Assembly (NCBI GenBank): GCA_007692425.1 | Contig: RECG01000016.1 | Coordinates: forward strand, 1 to 64,000 | From: Acholeplasmataceae bacterium | GTDB lineage: Bacteria; Bacillota_I; Bacilli_A; Acholeplasmatales; Acholeplasmataceae | Direction: 5' to 3' | Length of the DNA: 64,000 nucleotides | Shown: one piece after another, positions 1-9,558 of the stretch | Position numbering within the stretch: position 1 is the first letter of the stretch | Layout: the number at the start of each line of letters is the position of its first letter | The notes under the pieces: generated by a model | What the model was told of the DNA's origin: nothing | Database searches by the model: none | The model's input: the letters and a program-made list of their open reading frames with translations, nothing else | Made by a program: the position numbers and the translations under genes

Positions 1-55
1 GGCTTCATGAAAGGAATTCAAGCCTTTCATGCGTGGGTAGCCGTGGTGCCGAAAA
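1..55. repeat. Partial direct repeat of tRNA-Thr 3' end and downstream flank (second copy 4217-4271)
   Basis: ggcttcatgaaaggaatt(25 nt)tggtgccgaaaa at 1-55 matches ggctttatgaaaggaatt(25 nt)tggtgccgaaaa at 4217-4271 with identical spacing. Confidence 0.6.
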
Positions 56-216
56 GATGATGTTAAATTTATACATAGACTTGTTGTGTTCAGTGGCTTT
101 GTAAAGCTCCAAAGTGACTGTGTTCTGACTTCATCTATATTGTTGCTGTTTGAGTCATGTATTCTGTTAGTAAATCATTGGTATATCGCATTTCGTTATG
201 TTAGAAATGATGATTA

Positions 217-2868
217 TTAATTAAATGGCCTTGTTCCATCGCACGACCCATACTTAAAGGAGTTGCACCCATAGAACAATCCCCATTTTCCTTTCCGCAC
301 AACCATATAGTCGCCGCATAATGGACATTTGATATCGCGCTTGATATTGATTTCTGCAGAATATTCACAATATGGGTAGTTTGAGCATCCATAAAATGCA
401 TAGCTTTCACCCGTGCGTAATATTAGTGTGCCATTACAACGTGGACAGGGCAATCCAGTCTTTTCAGATACACCCCATGTCGATATGCGTGTGGTATCTT
501 TCAATAGTTCGTTGACAAATAAGGAGTACGGAGACTGAACTAGCAAATGACAAGTAAGGCGGGCGCGTGTCACAGCTACATAAAACAACCTTCTTTCTTC
601 TGCGTGTGGATAATGATCTTGTTGTGGTAACACCATTGAAAGTACCGGATCATCAGCAATACCATTAGGGAACCCCAGTGTTGCGTTTCGATTGTTCAAT
701 ATGATGACATGGTCTGCCTCAAGGCCTTTAGCCTTATGAACGGTTAGAAATATCAATTTTATATCATAGAAACGTCGCTTTAGTTCTATTAATACCGCGT
801 TTTGGAGATCAAAACTGTATCTTCCCAATAAAAGGATCTCTTGTGCATGGAAGATCCTTTTGATATTGGATATGATTTTCGCAACGGCTTCCAAACTATC
901 ATCATCGCCTTGCGCATACATGAACACCGGCTTGGCCAATGCATGCTTGGCTTGGATGTTTTTATTTATCTGATTTCTGTTTTTCATGACAAAGTCAGAT
1001 GCAATATCAACAAGTTCTTGAGGATTTCGATATGTGGTTTCTATCTTCTTGATGATTGCAAAATCGTGATTCTTTTTGAAATCTGTAAAAAGACTGATGT
1101 CGCTTCCTGCAAATCGAAAAATGGATTGCCAGTCATCACCGACGGCAAACAATCTCGCCTTGGTTTGCTTGATGATTTCTTGAATGAGTTTGCTTTTGGA
1201 AACTGAAATGTCTTGATACTCATCTATGATGATATGATCGTATTCGCATCTCACTTGTTGATTAGCCAGGGAAACAATAGCTTGATTAATCATGTCCGAA
1301 AAATCGATCTCATTGCGTTGTTTAAGACTATCTTGATAAAACTTGAAAATCGGATATAGGATATCCAGAAACATCTCGGCTCTTCCAAGACTCCCTGGGT
1401 TTTGATGTGCGTGTTTGATTAATAGGTTATCTGTTTTGATAGATGTGTTGCCTGATTCTTTGAGAATTGAAATAAAGGTACATATCAGTTTTTGGAACTC
1501 CTCAAAAAGATAAGTGTCTCGTTCTATGAGTTTTTCGACTATCGCATAGTCCTGAATCGGTTTCAAAGCAATCTGACGCTTGACTAGTTCTTCTTCCAAA
1601 TGTTTAAAAAGCATGTTTTGCTTGGTCATATAAGAAAATGTTTCGATACAATCTGTATGATTTTTTTGATGTGTCTGACGCTTCCATGCCATTGAGTCGA
1701 TATATCTCTGTTCCTCAAAACTGTTCAACCATCGCGCGCGTCCTTCTTGATCCACGCCATAGTGTTCGATGTAAACATCAGCGCTTGGCAAATAGAAATC
1801 GGGTTGATATTGTCGATGTTTTTCATCTGAGACATTGTATTTATAGCTGGCCTCATACTCATATTCTATTCCATGTAAATATAGATAGTTTGCAATCTGG
1901 AGTTCTGCCAAACTTTTGACTCGTTCTCCTTTGATGGTCTGGCGTTCGCTTCCTTGTTCAATGAATTTACTTTTGAGTGTCTCCAAATCATAATTCTTAA
2001 TTTCATCAACAAATTCGGTCTTTGATGAAAAATCCGATTCATCAATAGTCTCGCGCATGTGATAAGCAAAATACTGAATCAATCGTTGTATCGCATCAGT
2101 GTCATTCGGAACGATGTCTTGAAAATATTGTTTAATGGTGGCTTCAAGGAATTTGTCGGGACAAATCAATGATTTGTAGCCCTGTGCTTTTGAGAAAAGG
2201 TCATACCCTAGTTTATGAAATGTGTAGGCGCGTATTTTCTGACCTGTTGTTTTTTCAACTCTTTCTTCCAATTCTCTTGCGGCTTTATCGGTAAATGTAA
2301 TGAGCAGTATTTTTTCTGGGTTTGCTGCTTCATACTTGATAAGATAGCTGACTTTTGCTGCTATGGTCATTGTTTTGCCACTTCCTGCAGCAGCAACCAC
2401 TAGAAGTGCGTTTTCCTCGGTAAGTACGATCTCTCTTTGTTGTCTGTCCAAAGATATTCCGTTCATATTGCTGAAAGAAGCGTCTATTTCTTCTTGTGAT
2501 AGCATCCATTTAAAATATGCGTTGTTAATGATTGCGTGATGATCCGAACGCTTCCATTGTTGATGAAGTTCAAAAAACTTGATAAATGTTTCGTGTTTTT
2601 TTATTAAGCGAATGTATCTATGTGTTAACTTTTTTTGAGTCTCAATGAATGAAGTCAAAATCAAATCTTTTTGTTTCAAAGACAAATACTGTTTGCCTAT
2701 GTTATAGGTGTTCGTTTGTTCAATGATGAGCAACATTTCTGCTAAAAGCTCATTGACCTTATTCTGAACATCTGTACTGTTATCTATATTGCTGCGTCTA
2801 GTGAACAACACAAAAAAAACGATGACAACCACGATAGCGATAATAATATGAACAATATAATCACCCAT
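217..2868 (-). CDS. UvrD/Rep-family superfamily 1 helicase with inserted PD-(D/E)XK-like segment and C-terminal topoisomerase-type zinc fingers
   Basis: Walker A AAAGSGKT, IIIDEYQDIS, GDDWQSIFRFAGSD, VTVHKAKGLEADHVI, VAVTRAR; internal YQPDFYLPSADVYIEHYG; C-terminal CPRCNGTLILRTG...CPLCGDYMVVRKG. Confidence 0.9.
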   Translation of the reverse strand: MGDYIVHIIIAIVVVIVFFVLFTRRSNIDNSTDVQNKVNELLAEMLLIIEQTNTYNIGKQYLSLKQKDLILTSFIETQKKLTHRYIRLIKKHETFIKFFELHQQWKRSDHHAIINNAYFKWMLSQEEIDASFSNMNGISLDRQQREIVLTEENALLVVAAAGSGKTMTIAAKVSYLIKYEAANPEKILLITFTDKAARELEERVEKTTGQKIRAYTFHKLGYDLFSKAQGYKSLICPDKFLEATIKQYFQDIVPNDTDAIQRLIQYFAYHMRETIDESDFSSKTEFVDEIKNYDLETLKSKFIEQGSERQTIKGERVKSLAELQIANYLYLHGIEYEYEASYKYNVSDEKHRQYQPDFYLPSADVYIEHYGVDQEGRARWLNSFEEQRYIDSMAWKRQTHQKNHTDCIETFSYMTKQNMLFKHLEEELVKRQIALKPIQDYAIVEKLIERDTYLFEEFQKLICTFISILKESGNTSIKTDNLLIKHAHQNPGSLGRAEMFLDILYPIFKFYQDSLKQRNEIDFSDMINQAIVSLANQQVRCEYDHIIIDEYQDISVSKSKLIQEIIKQTKARLFAVGDDWQSIFRFAGSDISLFTDFKKNHDFAIIKKIETTYRNPQELVDIASDFVMKNRNQINKNIQAKHALAKPVFMYAQGDDDSLEAVAKIISNIKRIFHAQEILLLGRYSFDLQNAVLIELKRRFYDIKLIFLTVHKAKGLEADHVIILNNRNATLGFPNGIADDPVLSMVLPQQDHYPHAEERRLFYVAVTRARLTCHLLVQSPYSLFVNELLKDTTRISTWGVSEKTGLPCPRCNGTLILRTGESYAFYGCSNYPYCEYSAEINIKRDIKCPLCGDYMVVRKGKWGLFYGCNSFKYGSCDGTRPFN

Positions 2869-2915
2869 TGTTGTATCCTCTTTTGTAAAAAGACACTAGC
2901 TGATGTAATTAAGTT

Positions 2916-3707
2916 CTATTCCGCGGCAGGTTCTATCATGTGCTTATCTAATAATTCTTGAATTGTGCCAATGCGGTTTTGCGACAATTCAACTTTTGAA
3001 CGGTTTTTATGAAATTTGATAGTCTTATGCAGATTTTTGATTTTAGTGATGCTTGTATTTAAGGGCACGTTATCCCGATTCTCGTAAAACGTTTTTTCTC
3101 CTAGTACGACAATGTTGATGAATTCATCAATATTAACGCCCAGAATGCTAGAAAGGGCTTTTATGTGGTTTTCATTTTGCTTGATAGGATTGTAGTATTT
3201 CTCGAAAGTTTGGCCGCTTTCATAATACAGAGTCATGTTGTCTTCTGCCCAATTGCCAGAGATCTTTGCTGAAAGATTTTTCGCTTCAAAAACGTAGATA
3301 CCTGATTCGTCAAGCATGATAAGATCTATTTGAGTGCTAGAACCATCATGACGTGGGCATCGGACATTTCTGAATATTTTCGCTTCAGGATAATTTTGGG
3401 TCAATTCTTTTTCTAAAAGCTTCTCCAAAAACATTTGCTTGACTTCTTGATAGACCTTTGACTTTTCTTTATCTAATTTATCCTCAACTTCTTGTTCTGT
3501 TTCAATTGTTTTCTTGAATTGCTGATTAACTGTAATTTTAAGTGTTATAGACCTCCAAATATAAACCAATTGAAATGTAGAGATGCTAAACATAATAATT
3601 GATACCTCAAAACTGGTTTGTAGTGAAACAAAACCACCATATATAAAGATGAGTGCGATAAAAATCAAATATCCTTCTAAAAACGAGAACACTCTTTGTT
3701 TTTTCAT
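2916..3707 (-). CDS. Membrane-anchored NERD (nuclease-related) domain protein
   Basis: N-terminal hydrophobic segments, then RNVRCPRHDGSSTQIDLIMLDESGIYVFEAKN (D...ExK nuclease-like core). Confidence 0.85.
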   Translation of the reverse strand: MKKQRVFSFLEGYLIFIALIFIYGGFVSLQTSFEVSIIMFSISTFQLVYIWRSITLKITVNQQFKKTIETEQEVEDKLDKEKSKVYQEVKQMFLEKLLEKELTQNYPEAKIFRNVRCPRHDGSSTQIDLIMLDESGIYVFEAKNLSAKISGNWAEDNMTLYYESGQTFEKYYNPIKQNENHIKALSSILGVNIDEFINIVVLGEKTFYENRDNVPLNTSITKIKNLHKTIKFHKNRSKVELSQNRIGTIQELLDKHMIEPAAE

Positions 3708-3843
3708 GTTTCCCTCCGCAACATGGATCTATTGTGAACCGTTGTATATCAACTTAAATTATACCACGACACAAAACAATATAAAAATCACGCTTCTCTC
3801 TAACATTTATTTACCTAAAACTTATACTGCTACAAGACAACTA

Positions 3844-3871
3844 ATGAGTGTTGGGTTCAAACAACACTCAT
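3844..3871. other. 10-bp perfect hairpin
   Basis: atgagtgttg-ggttcaaa-caacactcat. Confidence 0.6.
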
Positions 3872-3913
3872 AATTGACATGTTTATTTGTTTTGTTGTTT
3901 TCAATGTATTGGC

Positions 3914-3931
3914 TCCATCGAATTCGATGGA
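3914..3931. other. 18-bp perfect palindrome TCCATCGAATTCGATGGA
   Basis: read directly. Confidence 0.7.
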
Positions 3932-4179
3932 CTGCAAAAACAACCAACTACAAAACTAAGCCCATGGAAGTCAATGTTTTGATGCTTTTTAACACGGGTT
4001 GATGATTTTGATGGAATCGGATTGCTGTATCTACGGAAATGTCCTAAATATGACAAACTGTATATGTGTAAATTTTGCCTCATCAGCACTTCGTATGACA
4101 AACAACGAACTGACAAAACCTAGACTTCCAATGGTGAAGGCGTTCAAAACGATAATATAGGGCTGATTTTCGCGATAGA

Positions 4180-4217
4180 AATAACAAAAAACCAACCATC
4201 GCTGGTTGATTTTTTTG
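4180..4217. terminator. Bidirectional intrinsic terminator-like hairpin downstream of tRNA-Thr
   Basis: aaaaaac-caacca-tcgc-tggttg-attttttt; T-runs on both strands. Confidence 0.55.
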
Positions 4218-4259
4218 GCTTTATGAAAGGAATTACTTAAAATTCCTATAGATTATTTC

Positions 4260-4336
4260 TGGTGCCGAAAACAGGACTCGAACCTGCGACCTGCTGATTA
4301 CGAGACAGCTGCTCTACCTGCTGAGCTATTTCGGCA
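4260..4336 (-). tRNA. tRNA-Thr (anticodon CGU), CCA encoded
   Basis: Reverse complement tgccgaaatagctcagcaggtagagcagctgtctcgtaatcagcaggtcgcaggttcgagtcctgttttcggcacca; cloverleaf arms and CGT anticodon loop ctCGTaa. Confidence 0.93.
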
Positions 4337-4340
4337 CATC

Positions 4341-5240
4341 TCAAAAATACTTCTTCTTCACCTTGGGGCTGGCATAAACCGGAATTTCTTCTTTAAACAC
4401 TTCGATGACAATATCACCATGATCCGACAGTTCTCCATCTGCGTTCCATGATACATCAGGACTGGTTTTGATATCAAATCTTGAAGCCACAAGATGCTCA
4501 TCTTCTTTTAAACGCTTGCCTCTGCGAAGGAAAAAAGACAATAACCGGAAAGTTCTGAAGAAACGCCGACGTTGAAACAACCTGAACTCAAACAACCCGT
4601 CATTGAGTTTGGAACTTGAGAAATTGGCCAGATGCATGCCACCAACCCGGTTTGAACTCATGCCGAGCGCCAGCATGTATTCGTTCTCAATCTTGTTTTC
4701 GTTATAAGTAATCGTTAACGGAAAACGATAGTCATGAAGCAAATCTTTCATGCCTTCAAACACATAAGCAAGATATCCATATTTCTTCAGACGCCGTCTT
4801 GGGATGTCATAACTGACTCTCGTCAGGATGCCGGCTGCGGCCGTATAGACAAAATAACGGTCATTCATCTGGTTGATGTCCATGAGCACGGGTTGCTCAT
4901 GGAAAAACATTTCAAGTGCCTTTTTGACATTTCTAGGAATCCCTAAGATGGCGGCGATGTCATTGGCCGTACCTGAAGGCAGGATGCCTAAACGGGGGCG
5001 GCTCTTTGTCTTCATGATACCGTTGATGACTTCATTGACGGTACCATCTCCGCCTCCAACCAAAAAGACATCATAGTTTTTCGCTTCCAGACTGGCTTGG
5101 TTTTGGAGATCTTTGGGTGCTTTTGACTCATAAACATCAAGATTCAAACCGTCTGCTTCGAAGCGTTTGACGATGTCATTCAAGTGGCGTTTGAATTGGG
5201 CTCTGCCGGAGACAGGATTGTAAAGCAACAAAAACTTCAT
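4341..5240 (-). CDS. Diacylglycerol kinase/YegS-family lipid kinase
   Basis: MKFLLLYNPVSGRAQF, VGGGDGTVNEVINGI, GILPSGTANDIA. Confidence 0.9.
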   Translation of the reverse strand: MKFLLLYNPVSGRAQFKRHLNDIVKRFEADGLNLDVYESKAPKDLQNQASLEAKNYDVFLVGGGDGTVNEVINGIMKTKSRPRLGILPSGTANDIAAILGIPRNVKKALEMFFHEQPVLMDINQMNDRYFVYTAAAGILTRVSYDIPRRRLKKYGYLAYVFEGMKDLLHDYRFPLTITYNENKIENEYMLALGMSSNRVGGMHLANFSSSKLNDGLFEFRLFQRRRFFRTFRLLSFFLRRGKRLKEDEHLVASRFDIKTSPDVSWNADGELSDHGDIVIEVFKEEIPVYASPKVKKKYF

Positions 5241-5327
5241 AACCCACCTTCCTTCAATCATTTTAGCATAAAATGAATGACAAAAAAAGAGCGACACGCT
5301 TGTTCGCTCTTTTTGTTGATTGTGTCT

Positions 5328-6710
5328 TTACATATGGATGGGCTTGTCAATCGCACCATGCGCGGCTTCCATCATGATTTCTGAAAGCGTAGGATGGGCA
5401 TGGATGGTGCTGGCGATTTCATAAGCGGTGCCTTCAAGTTCAAGGACGACACCGACTTCGGCAATCATCTCAGAAGCGTTATAAGCAAGAATGTGCGCAC
5501 CGATGATTTCCTTGTATGTTTCATCGACGATCAGTTTGACAAAACCATCTTTTTCGTTTTCAGACAAGGCGCGGCCGTTAGCGGCAAGCGGGAAGGTGGA
5601 GACCTTGAAGGTCTTGCCTTGTGCTTTCGCTTCTGCTTCCGTCAGACCGATGGTCGCGATTTCCGGTGACCCGTAGACTGCATTGGGTACACGGCTGTAT
5701 TTCAGGGTTGCCTGCTTGTGTCCGAACAGGTTCTCAACTGCGACCAGTCCTTCCGCTGAAGCAACGTGGGCAAGCATGTATTTGCCGTTGACATCACCGA
5801 TGGCGTAAACGCCGGGGATGTTGGTCTCGAGCTTGTCGTTGGTTTCGATGCCTTGTTTCGAGGTTTTCAGATCAAGGGCTTCGAGTCCACCCAGGTTGGC
5901 GCGCATGCCGACCGAAAGCAGGATGACATCCGCTTTGACGGTGTGGTCCTTGCCTTCATGAGCATAAGTGACTTCTTGATCCTTGACAGCCTTGACTTCA
6001 GCGTTGGCGAAAATCTCGATGCCGTCTTTTTTAAGAATCTTGGTATAGGCATCACGGATATCCTGGTCCATGTTAGGGAGGATGCCGTCAAGCTTTTCGA
6101 TGATGGTCACCTTGGTGCCGAGTGGTGAGAAGATGGTGGCGAACTCGCAACCGATCACACCACCGCCAATGATGACCAGGTGTTTGGGAATGTCATCAAC
6201 GACCAATAACTCGCGGCTGGTCTTGACAATGCCTTTTTCAAGGCCTTCTTTCAAACCTGGAATAGGTGGCACGATGGGACTCGCCCCGGTGGCGATGATC
6301 AGATGTTTGGTTTCCAATGTCTCGTCATTGACAGAGACTTTTTTCGGATCAATGACCTTCGCTTCACCTTTGAAGACATCCACACCGTTTTTCTTGAGCA
6401 GGGCTGACACCCCGCCGGTCAGTCGTTTGACGACCGAATCCTTGCGTTTGAGCATGGCTTTCCAGTCGACTTTGATTTCACCGTCGATGACGATGCCGTA
6501 TTCAAGCGCTTGTTTGACGGTCTTGTAGACCTTGCTGTTTTTAAGTAATGTCTTGGTGGGGATGCAGCCGTGGTTCAAACAGATGCCGCCGACGGCTTCT
6601 TTCTCGATCAAAGCGACCTTGGCACCCAGTTGGGCTGCCTTGATGGCCGCGACATAACCGCCCGGACCGCCGCCGATGACAATCAGATCATAGGTCTTCA
6701 CATGTATCAT
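5328..6710 (-). CDS. pdhD: Dihydrolipoyl dehydrogenase (PDH E3)
   Basis: YDLIVIGGGPGGYVAAIKAAQLGAKVALIE, GGICLNHGCIPTKTLL, C-terminal HAHPTLSE. Confidence 0.96.
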   Translation of the reverse strand: MIHVKTYDLIVIGGGPGGYVAAIKAAQLGAKVALIEKEAVGGICLNHGCIPTKTLLKNSKVYKTVKQALEYGIVIDGEIKVDWKAMLKRKDSVVKRLTGGVSALLKKNGVDVFKGEAKVIDPKKVSVNDETLETKHLIIATGASPIVPPIPGLKEGLEKGIVKTSRELLVVDDIPKHLVIIGGGVIGCEFATIFSPLGTKVTIIEKLDGILPNMDQDIRDAYTKILKKDGIEIFANAEVKAVKDQEVTYAHEGKDHTVKADVILLSVGMRANLGGLEALDLKTSKQGIETNDKLETNIPGVYAIGDVNGKYMLAHVASAEGLVAVENLFGHKQATLKYSRVPNAVYGSPEIATIGLTEAEAKAQGKTFKVSTFPLAANGRALSENEKDGFVKLIVDETYKEIIGAHILAYNASEMIAEVGVVLELEGTAYEIASTIHAHPTLSEIMMEAAHGAIDKPIHM

Positions 6711-6738
6711 GTAAGATTTAAACTGTATTAAGTTAGTC

Positions 6739-8254
6739 CTTAAGACAGATAAATCTTATCTCCTTTCCCACTAATTTAATATACTAATAATGTACTGTGG
6801 ATCTGTGTCATTTGTTTACAGCCTTGACTGTTTTGAGGTGACGCTTACCACGGTCTTTATTTTAATCAGCAATAGTTAGTCAGCGCCAGACGCTTATTAC
6901 ATGATTATGAAAATAAGGACTCGATGGACTTACCACATGTACGAAAACACTTTTAGGAGGTGTGCTTATGATCCATATCGGCATCGATGTCTCAAAGTAC
7001 AAGCACGATTGTTTTATCGCCACCGAAACAGTCAGTCACCAGTTCTCATTTGAGAACAATCAGTCTGGGTTTAAAGAACTGTTAGATAAGCTTAAACCCT
7101 ATTCCAAGCAAGAAATGATAATAGGCTTGGAGGCCACAGGTCACTACGGTGAAAACCTGAAATCATTTCTCACCCTCCATGGCTGTTCGTTCATGGAGAT
7201 CAATCCCTTTCTCGTGAAGAAGTTTGGAGAAGCCAATTCACTGAGAAAGACAAAGACGGACAAGAAGGATGCACAGCTGATTTCAACGTATTTGAGGTCT
7301 GTGGACTACAAAGCCTATCATCATCAATCTTACCACATAAGCGCATTGAAGTCACTGACCAGGTTGCGTTCCAAACTCATCTCGATGCGTACTAGACACT
7401 ACAACATGATGACCAAGGTCCTGGATGTCATCTTCCCCGAGTATAAGCCCTTCATGCATGAACGGGGCTATTCTGAGACATCCTTGTACATCTTGAAGCA
7501 TTATTCGTCCCCGGGTAGAATCGCCAAGCTGAATGATGATCATCACGACAAGCTTCACAGACTTTCAAAGGGCAAATTCAGTTATCCCAGGTTTGTAAAA
7601 CTAAGGGAGCTCGCAAAATCAACCATCGGGGTGGCACAGGATCATCAACTCTTCAAACTCAAAACGTCTATCTCTCACGTTGGGATGTTAACCAAAGACA
7701 TCGATGAGACGGAAAGGCAAATCGCATCATTGATGGACAGGTATCCCACCAAGATCCAAACCATCAAGGGCATCGGCATCATCTCCGCAGCCATCATCCT
7801 ATGTGAATATGGGGATATCTCGCTCTTCTCGAATCCCGCCGGGATGTTATCCTATGCGGGACTCGATTCGACCATCAAGCAATCCGGAACGATGTCTTCT
7901 ACGGGCAGGCTTGTCAAGCGAGGCAGCAAATATCTGCGTGCCGCGCTCATCAACGTCTGCATGATGGTCATGATCTACAATCCCGTGTTCTATGCTTATT
8001 ACTCGAAGAAGAAACAAGAGGGTAAGCATCACCGTGTCGCTCTCGTTCATTTAGCCAAAAAGCTCATAAGAGTGATTCATCACCTTGAAACAAACCAAGA
8101 AGATTTCGATTCGAAGAAGATGAAATGACAAATTACTTAAACTGTGGCGGTTGAGTAAAAGTCATCTAAAACAACAGCTAACCTCTAAAATATTGGGCTA
8201 TGGGAGGTTTTTACTGTGTTATCTATAAAAGTGCTTGACTTTTAATAGTTAGTC
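6739..8254 (+). mobile_element. IS110-family insertion sequence between pdhC and pdhD (boundaries tentative)
   Basis: Intact IS110-type transposase ORF; AGTTAGTC at 6731-6738 and 8247-8254 flanks it; ~220 nt noncoding left segment. Confidence 0.65.
6962..8128 (+). CDS. IS110-family transposase (DEDD + Transposase_20 domains)
   Basis: IGIDVSKYKHDCFI, GLEATGHYG, KTDKKDAQLIS, IKGIGIISAAIILCEYGDISLFSNPAGMLSYAGLDSTIKQSGTMSSTGRLVKRGSKYLRAAL; SD ttaggaggtg upstream. Confidence 0.95.
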   Translation: MLMIHIGIDVSKYKHDCFIATETVSHQFSFENNQSGFKELLDKLKPYSKQEMIIGLEATGHYGENLKSFLTLHGCSFMEINPFLVKKFGEANSLRKTKTDKKDAQLISTYLRSVDYKAYHHQSYHISALKSLTRLRSKLISMRTRHYNMMTKVLDVIFPEYKPFMHERGYSETSLYILKHYSSPGRIAKLNDDHHDKLHRLSKGKFSYPRFVKLRELAKSTIGVAQDHQLFKLKTSISHVGMLTKDIDETERQIASLMDRYPTKIQTIKGIGIISAAIILCEYGDISLFSNPAGMLSYAGLDSTIKQSGTMSSTGRLVKRGSKYLRAALINVCMMVMIYNPVFYAYYSKKKQEGKHHRVALVHLAKKLIRVIHHLETNQEDFDSKKMK

Positions 8255-8257
8255 ACC

Positions 8258-9544
8258 TCAGTTTAATAGTAACATCATCGGGTCGTTTAATAAAGACTTG
8301 ATCGTATTTAAGAATCTGCCGGCATCCGCGCCATCGATGACGCGGTGGTCGACAGCCAGCGACAAGGGCAACATGTAAGCGACCTTGATGGCGCCGTTTT
8401 CAACGACCGGTTTCTGGGCGATCTTGCCGATGCCGAGGATGGCGACTTCAGGATGGTTGATGATGGGTGTGCCGTAAGCAACATCCGCGGCCCCGAAATT
8501 GGTGATGGTGAACGTCGAGTTCTGCAGTTGGCTGAGCTGGACTTTGCGGGCGATGGTGTCGTCGGCGAGACTTCTTAACTCTTTCGCAAGTTCGAGGATA
8601 CTCTTTTGATCGACGTCCTTGATGTTGGGGACGATCAAACCGTCAGGCGTGTCAACCGCCATGCCGATGTTGATGAATTTTTTTAAGACCATACGGTCAT
8701 TTTCAGCATCAAAACTGGCATTGAAGTTCGGATATTGTTTGAGCGCGAGCACGAGAGCACGCATGACAAAAGCCATGTAGGTGACCTTGATGCCTTCGGC
8801 CAAAGGACTGTTTTTGACCTGGTTGCGTAAATCGACCAGTTTATCGACATTGACTTCGTCCATCAAGACGGTGTGCGGGATGATCTGCTTGGCCAGCGTC
8901 ATGCTCTTGACAATGGCCTTGCGTAATTTGGTGATTGGCACCAGCTCGACATCGCCTTGGGTTGAAATCTTCACCTTTGGTGTTGCCGGTGCGGTGGTCT
9001 TGGACGTGGAAGCGAATGCTTCGATGTCTTCTTTGAGAACACGGCCGTTTTCACCGGTGCCAGGCACCTGTCTGATATCGACACCAAGATCCTTGGCGAG
9101 TTGGCGAGCGACCGGTGTGGCGAGGACCTTGCGGTCTTCATCGACAGCGACAGCTGCTTCAAACTCGTTGCTGCTTTCCATGACGTCGGAAGAGACCTCG
9201 ATCTGGCCAATGACACCTTGGTCACCATCGCCTTCAGCGAGTTTTTCTTCTTTTTCAGCCTTTTCTTCGGTTGGTTTTGTTTCTTCTTCTTTAGGTGCTT
9301 CACCACCGGTACCGTCATCGATGATGACAATCGTCTCACCGACATGGATGGTCTCGCCTTCGGCGGCGCCGATCTTGACGATCACGCCATCGGCGGGAGC
9401 CGGTAGTTCGGCATTGACTTTATCGGTTTCAACGACGACGAGCGTGTCGCCTTCCTTGACCTTGTCACCGACCTTGAAATACCATTTCAGCACTTGTCCT
9501 TCGTGGATGCCTTCACCGATATCGGCGAATTTAAAATCATACAT
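8258..9544 (-). CDS. pdhC: Dihydrolipoamide acetyltransferase (PDH E2)
   Basis: Lipoyl domain [19 protein letters not shown]3-binding [18 protein letters not shown]; catalytic [16 protein letters not shown]. Confidence 0.96.
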   Translation of the reverse strand: MYDFKFADIGEGIHEGQVLKWYFKVGDKVKEGDTLVVVETDKVNAELPAPADGVIVKIGAAEGETIHVGETIVIIDDGTGGEAPKEEETKPTEEKAEKEEKLAEGDGDQGVIGQIEVSSDVMESSNEFEAAVAVDEDRKVLATPVARQLAKDLGVDIRQVPGTGENGRVLKEDIEAFASTSKTTAPATPKVKISTQGDVELVPITKLRKAIVKSMTLAKQIIPHTVLMDEVNVDKLVDLRNQVKNSPLAEGIKVTYMAFVMRALVLALKQYPNFNASFDAENDRMVLKKFINIGMAVDTPDGLIVPNIKDVDQKSILELAKELRSLADDTIARKVQLSQLQNSTFTITNFGAADVAYGTPIINHPEVAILGIGKIAQKPVVENGAIKVAYMLPLSLAVDHRVIDGADAGRFLNTIKSLLNDPMMLLLN

Positions 9545-9558
9545 GATGGGTTCCTCCT

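Noticed and set aside
3901-4116. 71-aa minus-strand ORF between NERD gene and tRNA
   Set aside because: No recognised motif or clear SD, and it contains the 18-bp palindrome; treated as noncoding
6712-6758. taagattta/taaatctta inverted repeat upstream of pdhD as an IS terminal inverted repeat
   Set aside because: Both arms lie on the same side of the element; IS110 elements lack classical terminal inverted repeats; more likely a local hairpin
8258-8260. Possible TGA recoding (Mollicutes code 4)
   Set aside because: pdhC and several other genes end naturally at TGA with full-length C-termini and ORFs use TGG for Trp; standard bacterial code is adequate
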